Positions 20,974 through 22,258 of a DNA stretch of 22,258 nucleotides are shown here, piece by piece (within the stretch, counting starts at the first letter, position 1; every line of letters begins with the position of its first letter). The notes under the pieces are model-generated. The model was given only the letters and a program-made list of their open reading frames with translations. It did not search any database and was not told the DNA's origin. A program made the translations under genes and the position numbers. Location: contig JBAZLY010000019.1 in NCBI GenBank assembly GCA_041650035.1, positions 1 through 22,258 on the forward strand. Reading direction: 5' to 3'. Source of the stretch: JAQUQI01 sp041650035 (GTDB lineage Bacteria > Omnitrophota > Gorgyraeia > JABMRG01).

Positions 20974-22258
20974 TTACTCGCCTTCTTCGCCTACCTTTAT
21001 AGTCCCTTCAAAAAACGGATATGCGCCGGGTGATAAGGCCCTGGTAACAACCTTATAAAATTGTAATAATCTGGACTTATACAAGGAATCAGTATTTTCA
21101 ATGACCGCCTTCAAGCCCTTGTCTTTTTTGTCGTATTTAAATAATACCCGCGGCAGATGAGGGCCTACGACGGTTATCCCGGTCCGAGACCGGCCGCTAA
21201 AATACCTAAAAGGGAGTATATCATAATCCCGTGTATATTCCCCGCTAAAACTACCGTTAGCATCAGGGCCAGCCGACCACTTCTTATATCGGTTTGACAG
21301 CATAATGTTTGCCTGTTGCATCTCCATGTCCATCTTCTCATGGATATGGATATCCGCCCTCCATCTGATCAAACCACCGTCGGCCTTCTCTATCTGCCAT
21401 TGTTGGGAGATCGGCAAATACGGCCAATCGCCTGAAACAATAATCTTGTTCGGCGCGCGGTCAAGGACCTGCCACAGGGCCTGATAAGAATCATACCATA
21501 TCCCTGAAACCCTGACGGATGTATAAACACCCAGGCCGGATGTTAATTCCCTGCCGTTAGAGAACAGGCGGCCTTTGCCCCTGTCAAAGAAAAACCTCAA
21601 CCCCTTTGTCCCGATAAAAGTCCTCCTCGCCAAAGAAACGACCTCTCTGACAGGTTTCATATTTTTTCCAAACCTGATAAAACCTTTAAAACACCTGCAC
21701 GTATCAAGGCCTTCACCCACGCTGCCTATATTACCGATAACTGATGATTTAAGGCATAATCTCTCTTCGCCCTGCATCTTATGTTTAAATATCGCCAGTA
21801 TCCTCCTTTCAGGCTGGGACTGCGCCTTAAATAACAATCCGGGCAAAGCCTTTCCTGCCACAGGCATTAGGGCGATGCCCGTGGCCTTATTATCCTTCAA
21901 TCTAATCGGCCCGATATTATTAATATAATGTTTTACGGATAGTTTTCCGCATTCATCCGCGGTTCTCCAATCCATGTATCCGCTTAAAATATTCAGTGTT
22001 AGTGATGGGCAGATGATGGGATCCTTGCCCTCTCGGAGTATATCAATATCAATATCCAGCCTGTTACCGGCAGCGCAGACCATATTCCATCTCTGACGCG
22101 GCAGGCCCGGAAAGAGCATTTGAATTATAATACGCGAAGCAGATTGTTTTTTCACCTGCCAGACGGCTGAAGACGTATCATGCCAGGTCTTCCCCGTCAG
22201 GAAGGCCATATCAAGACCTTTGCCCTTGGTGAGCTCTTTGCCGTCATAATAAAGCCTT
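20974..22258 (-). CDS. Unrecognised tandem-module, beta-rich protein, N-terminus off the window
   Basis: I do not recognise the family. The frame is open to the window edge: 16 further residues precede the first ATG at 22209, so 427 residues are visible and the true start is outside. The visible part is two copies of one module, residues 1-198 and 230-427, joined by a linker ending in FFFDRGKG. Both begin R-L-[YF]-x-x-G-[KR]-E-L-T-x-G-x-G, continue to a W-[HY]-D...W-Q-V block, share a LPG/LPR-LLFK/VLFK block and end in [FK]-G-x-I-[RK]-[FV]-G. The alternating pattern and lack of any membrane segment in the visible part suggest beta sandwiches. Position at the head of the glycan locus suggests carbohydrate recognition or binding, which is inference. 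Confidence 0.7.
   Translation of the reverse strand, partial: RLYYDGKELTKGKGLDMAFLTGKTWHDTSSAVWQVKKQSASRIIIQMLFPGLPRQRWNMVCAAGNRLDIDIDILREGKDPIICPSLTLNILSGYMDWRTADECGKLSVKHYINNIGPIRLKDNKATGIALMPVAGKALPGLLFKAQSQPERRILAIFKHKMQGEERLCLKSSVIGNIGSVGEGLDTCRCFKGFIRFGKNMKPVREVVSLARRTFIGTKGLRFFFDRGKGRLFSNGRELTSGLGVYTSVRVSGIWYDSYQALWQVLDRAPNKIIVSGDWPYLPISQQWQIEKADGGLIRWRADIHIHEKMDMEMQQANIMLSNRYKKWSAGPDANGSFSGEYTRDYDILPFRYFSGRSRTGITVVGPHLPRVLFKYDKKDKGLKAVIENTDSLYKSRLLQFYKVVTRALSPGAYPFFEGTIKVGEEGE
20977..21570 (-). repeat. Protein module copy 2 of the tandem-module protein
   Basis: Residues 230-427 of the visible chain. It starts RLFSNGRELTSGLG and keeps W-Y-D, A-L-W-Q-V, the LPRVLFK block and the final F-E-G-T-I-K-V-G. 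The two copies are clearly divergent in DNA, so the duplication is old. Confidence 0.65.
21664..22257 (-). repeat. Protein module copy 1 of the tandem-module protein
   Basis: First 198 visible residues, from the window edge. Landmarks matching copy 2 are R1-L2, G6-K7-E8-L9-T10, W25-H26-D27, A31-V32-W33-Q34-V35 and a final F-I-R-F-G. The copy may start further upstream. Confidence 0.6.

Noticed and set aside
1..22258. CRISPR arrays, tRNA/rRNA genes, insertion sequences and prophage genes
   Set aside because: No regular repeat-spacer pattern, transposase, integrase or cloverleaf-like sequence was found on either strand.

Overview
The window is bacterial, and every gene I can support lies on the minus strand, so the real reading order runs from position 22258 down to 1. 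The split glycine decarboxylase (gcvPA/gcvPB), the pilin-like genes with a Lys/Arg-Ala|Phe-Thr-Leu-[IV]-Glu start, the long tail-to-head glycan locus and the B12-binding radical SAM protein inside it suggest an uncultured Gram-negative lineage of the Omnitrophota/PVC kind. That placement is inference from gene style only; there is no rRNA or other marker in the window.

Three blocks can be seen. (1) From 22258 to 5555 there is an almost gapless glycan-assembly locus of fourteen genes. In transcription order it holds: a protein of unknown function with two copies of a ~198-residue module (cut by the window edge); a GT39/PMT-like membrane glycosyltransferase; a two-domain N-acetyl sugar amidotransferase whose N-terminal class II glutaminase-like domain has lost its nucleophile cysteine; a short GT2; an NDP-sugar epimerase/dehydratase; a B12-binding radical SAM protein; a GT4; two WbbL-like GT2 enzymes; an FAD-dependent oxidoreductase related to UDP-galactopyranose mutase/protoporphyrinogen oxidase; a second GT4; a WecA/MraY-type polyprenyl-phosphate sugar-1-phosphate transferase; an O-antigen-ligase/polymerase-like membrane protein; and a DPM1-like GT2. 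The block ends in a probable Rho-independent terminator at 5532-5551.

(2) From 5408 to 3715 there is a four-gene pseudopilin operon (PilX/GspK-like, PilV/GspI-like, PilW/GspJ-like and a small PilE/GspG-like pilin). It is preceded by a good sigma70-type promoter (TTGACA, 17-base spacer, TAAAAT). No assembly ATPase, secretin or prepilin peptidase is in the window. (3) From 3536 to the left edge there is gcvT-gcvH-gcvPA-gcvPB, with 4-base ATGA overlaps at each junction; gcvPB is cut by the edge. The 178-base gap between blocks 2 and 3 carries a -10/-35 pair for gcvT and an unusual nested set of inverted repeats.

How the genes fit together: block 1 contains the parts expected for a lipid-linked surface glycan: an initiating phospho-sugar transferase, sugar-modifying enzymes, several cytoplasmic glycosyltransferases, two DPM1-type enzymes that could make polyprenyl-phosphate sugars, a PMT-type enzyme that could use them, and a ligase/polymerase. 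A flippase is not seen and may lie outside. Block 2 is a separate envelope-fibre or secretion module. Block 3 is central one-carbon metabolism. The most unusual items are the degenerate-glutaminase/sugar-amidotransferase fusion, the tandem-module protein, and the competing hairpins upstream of gcvT.
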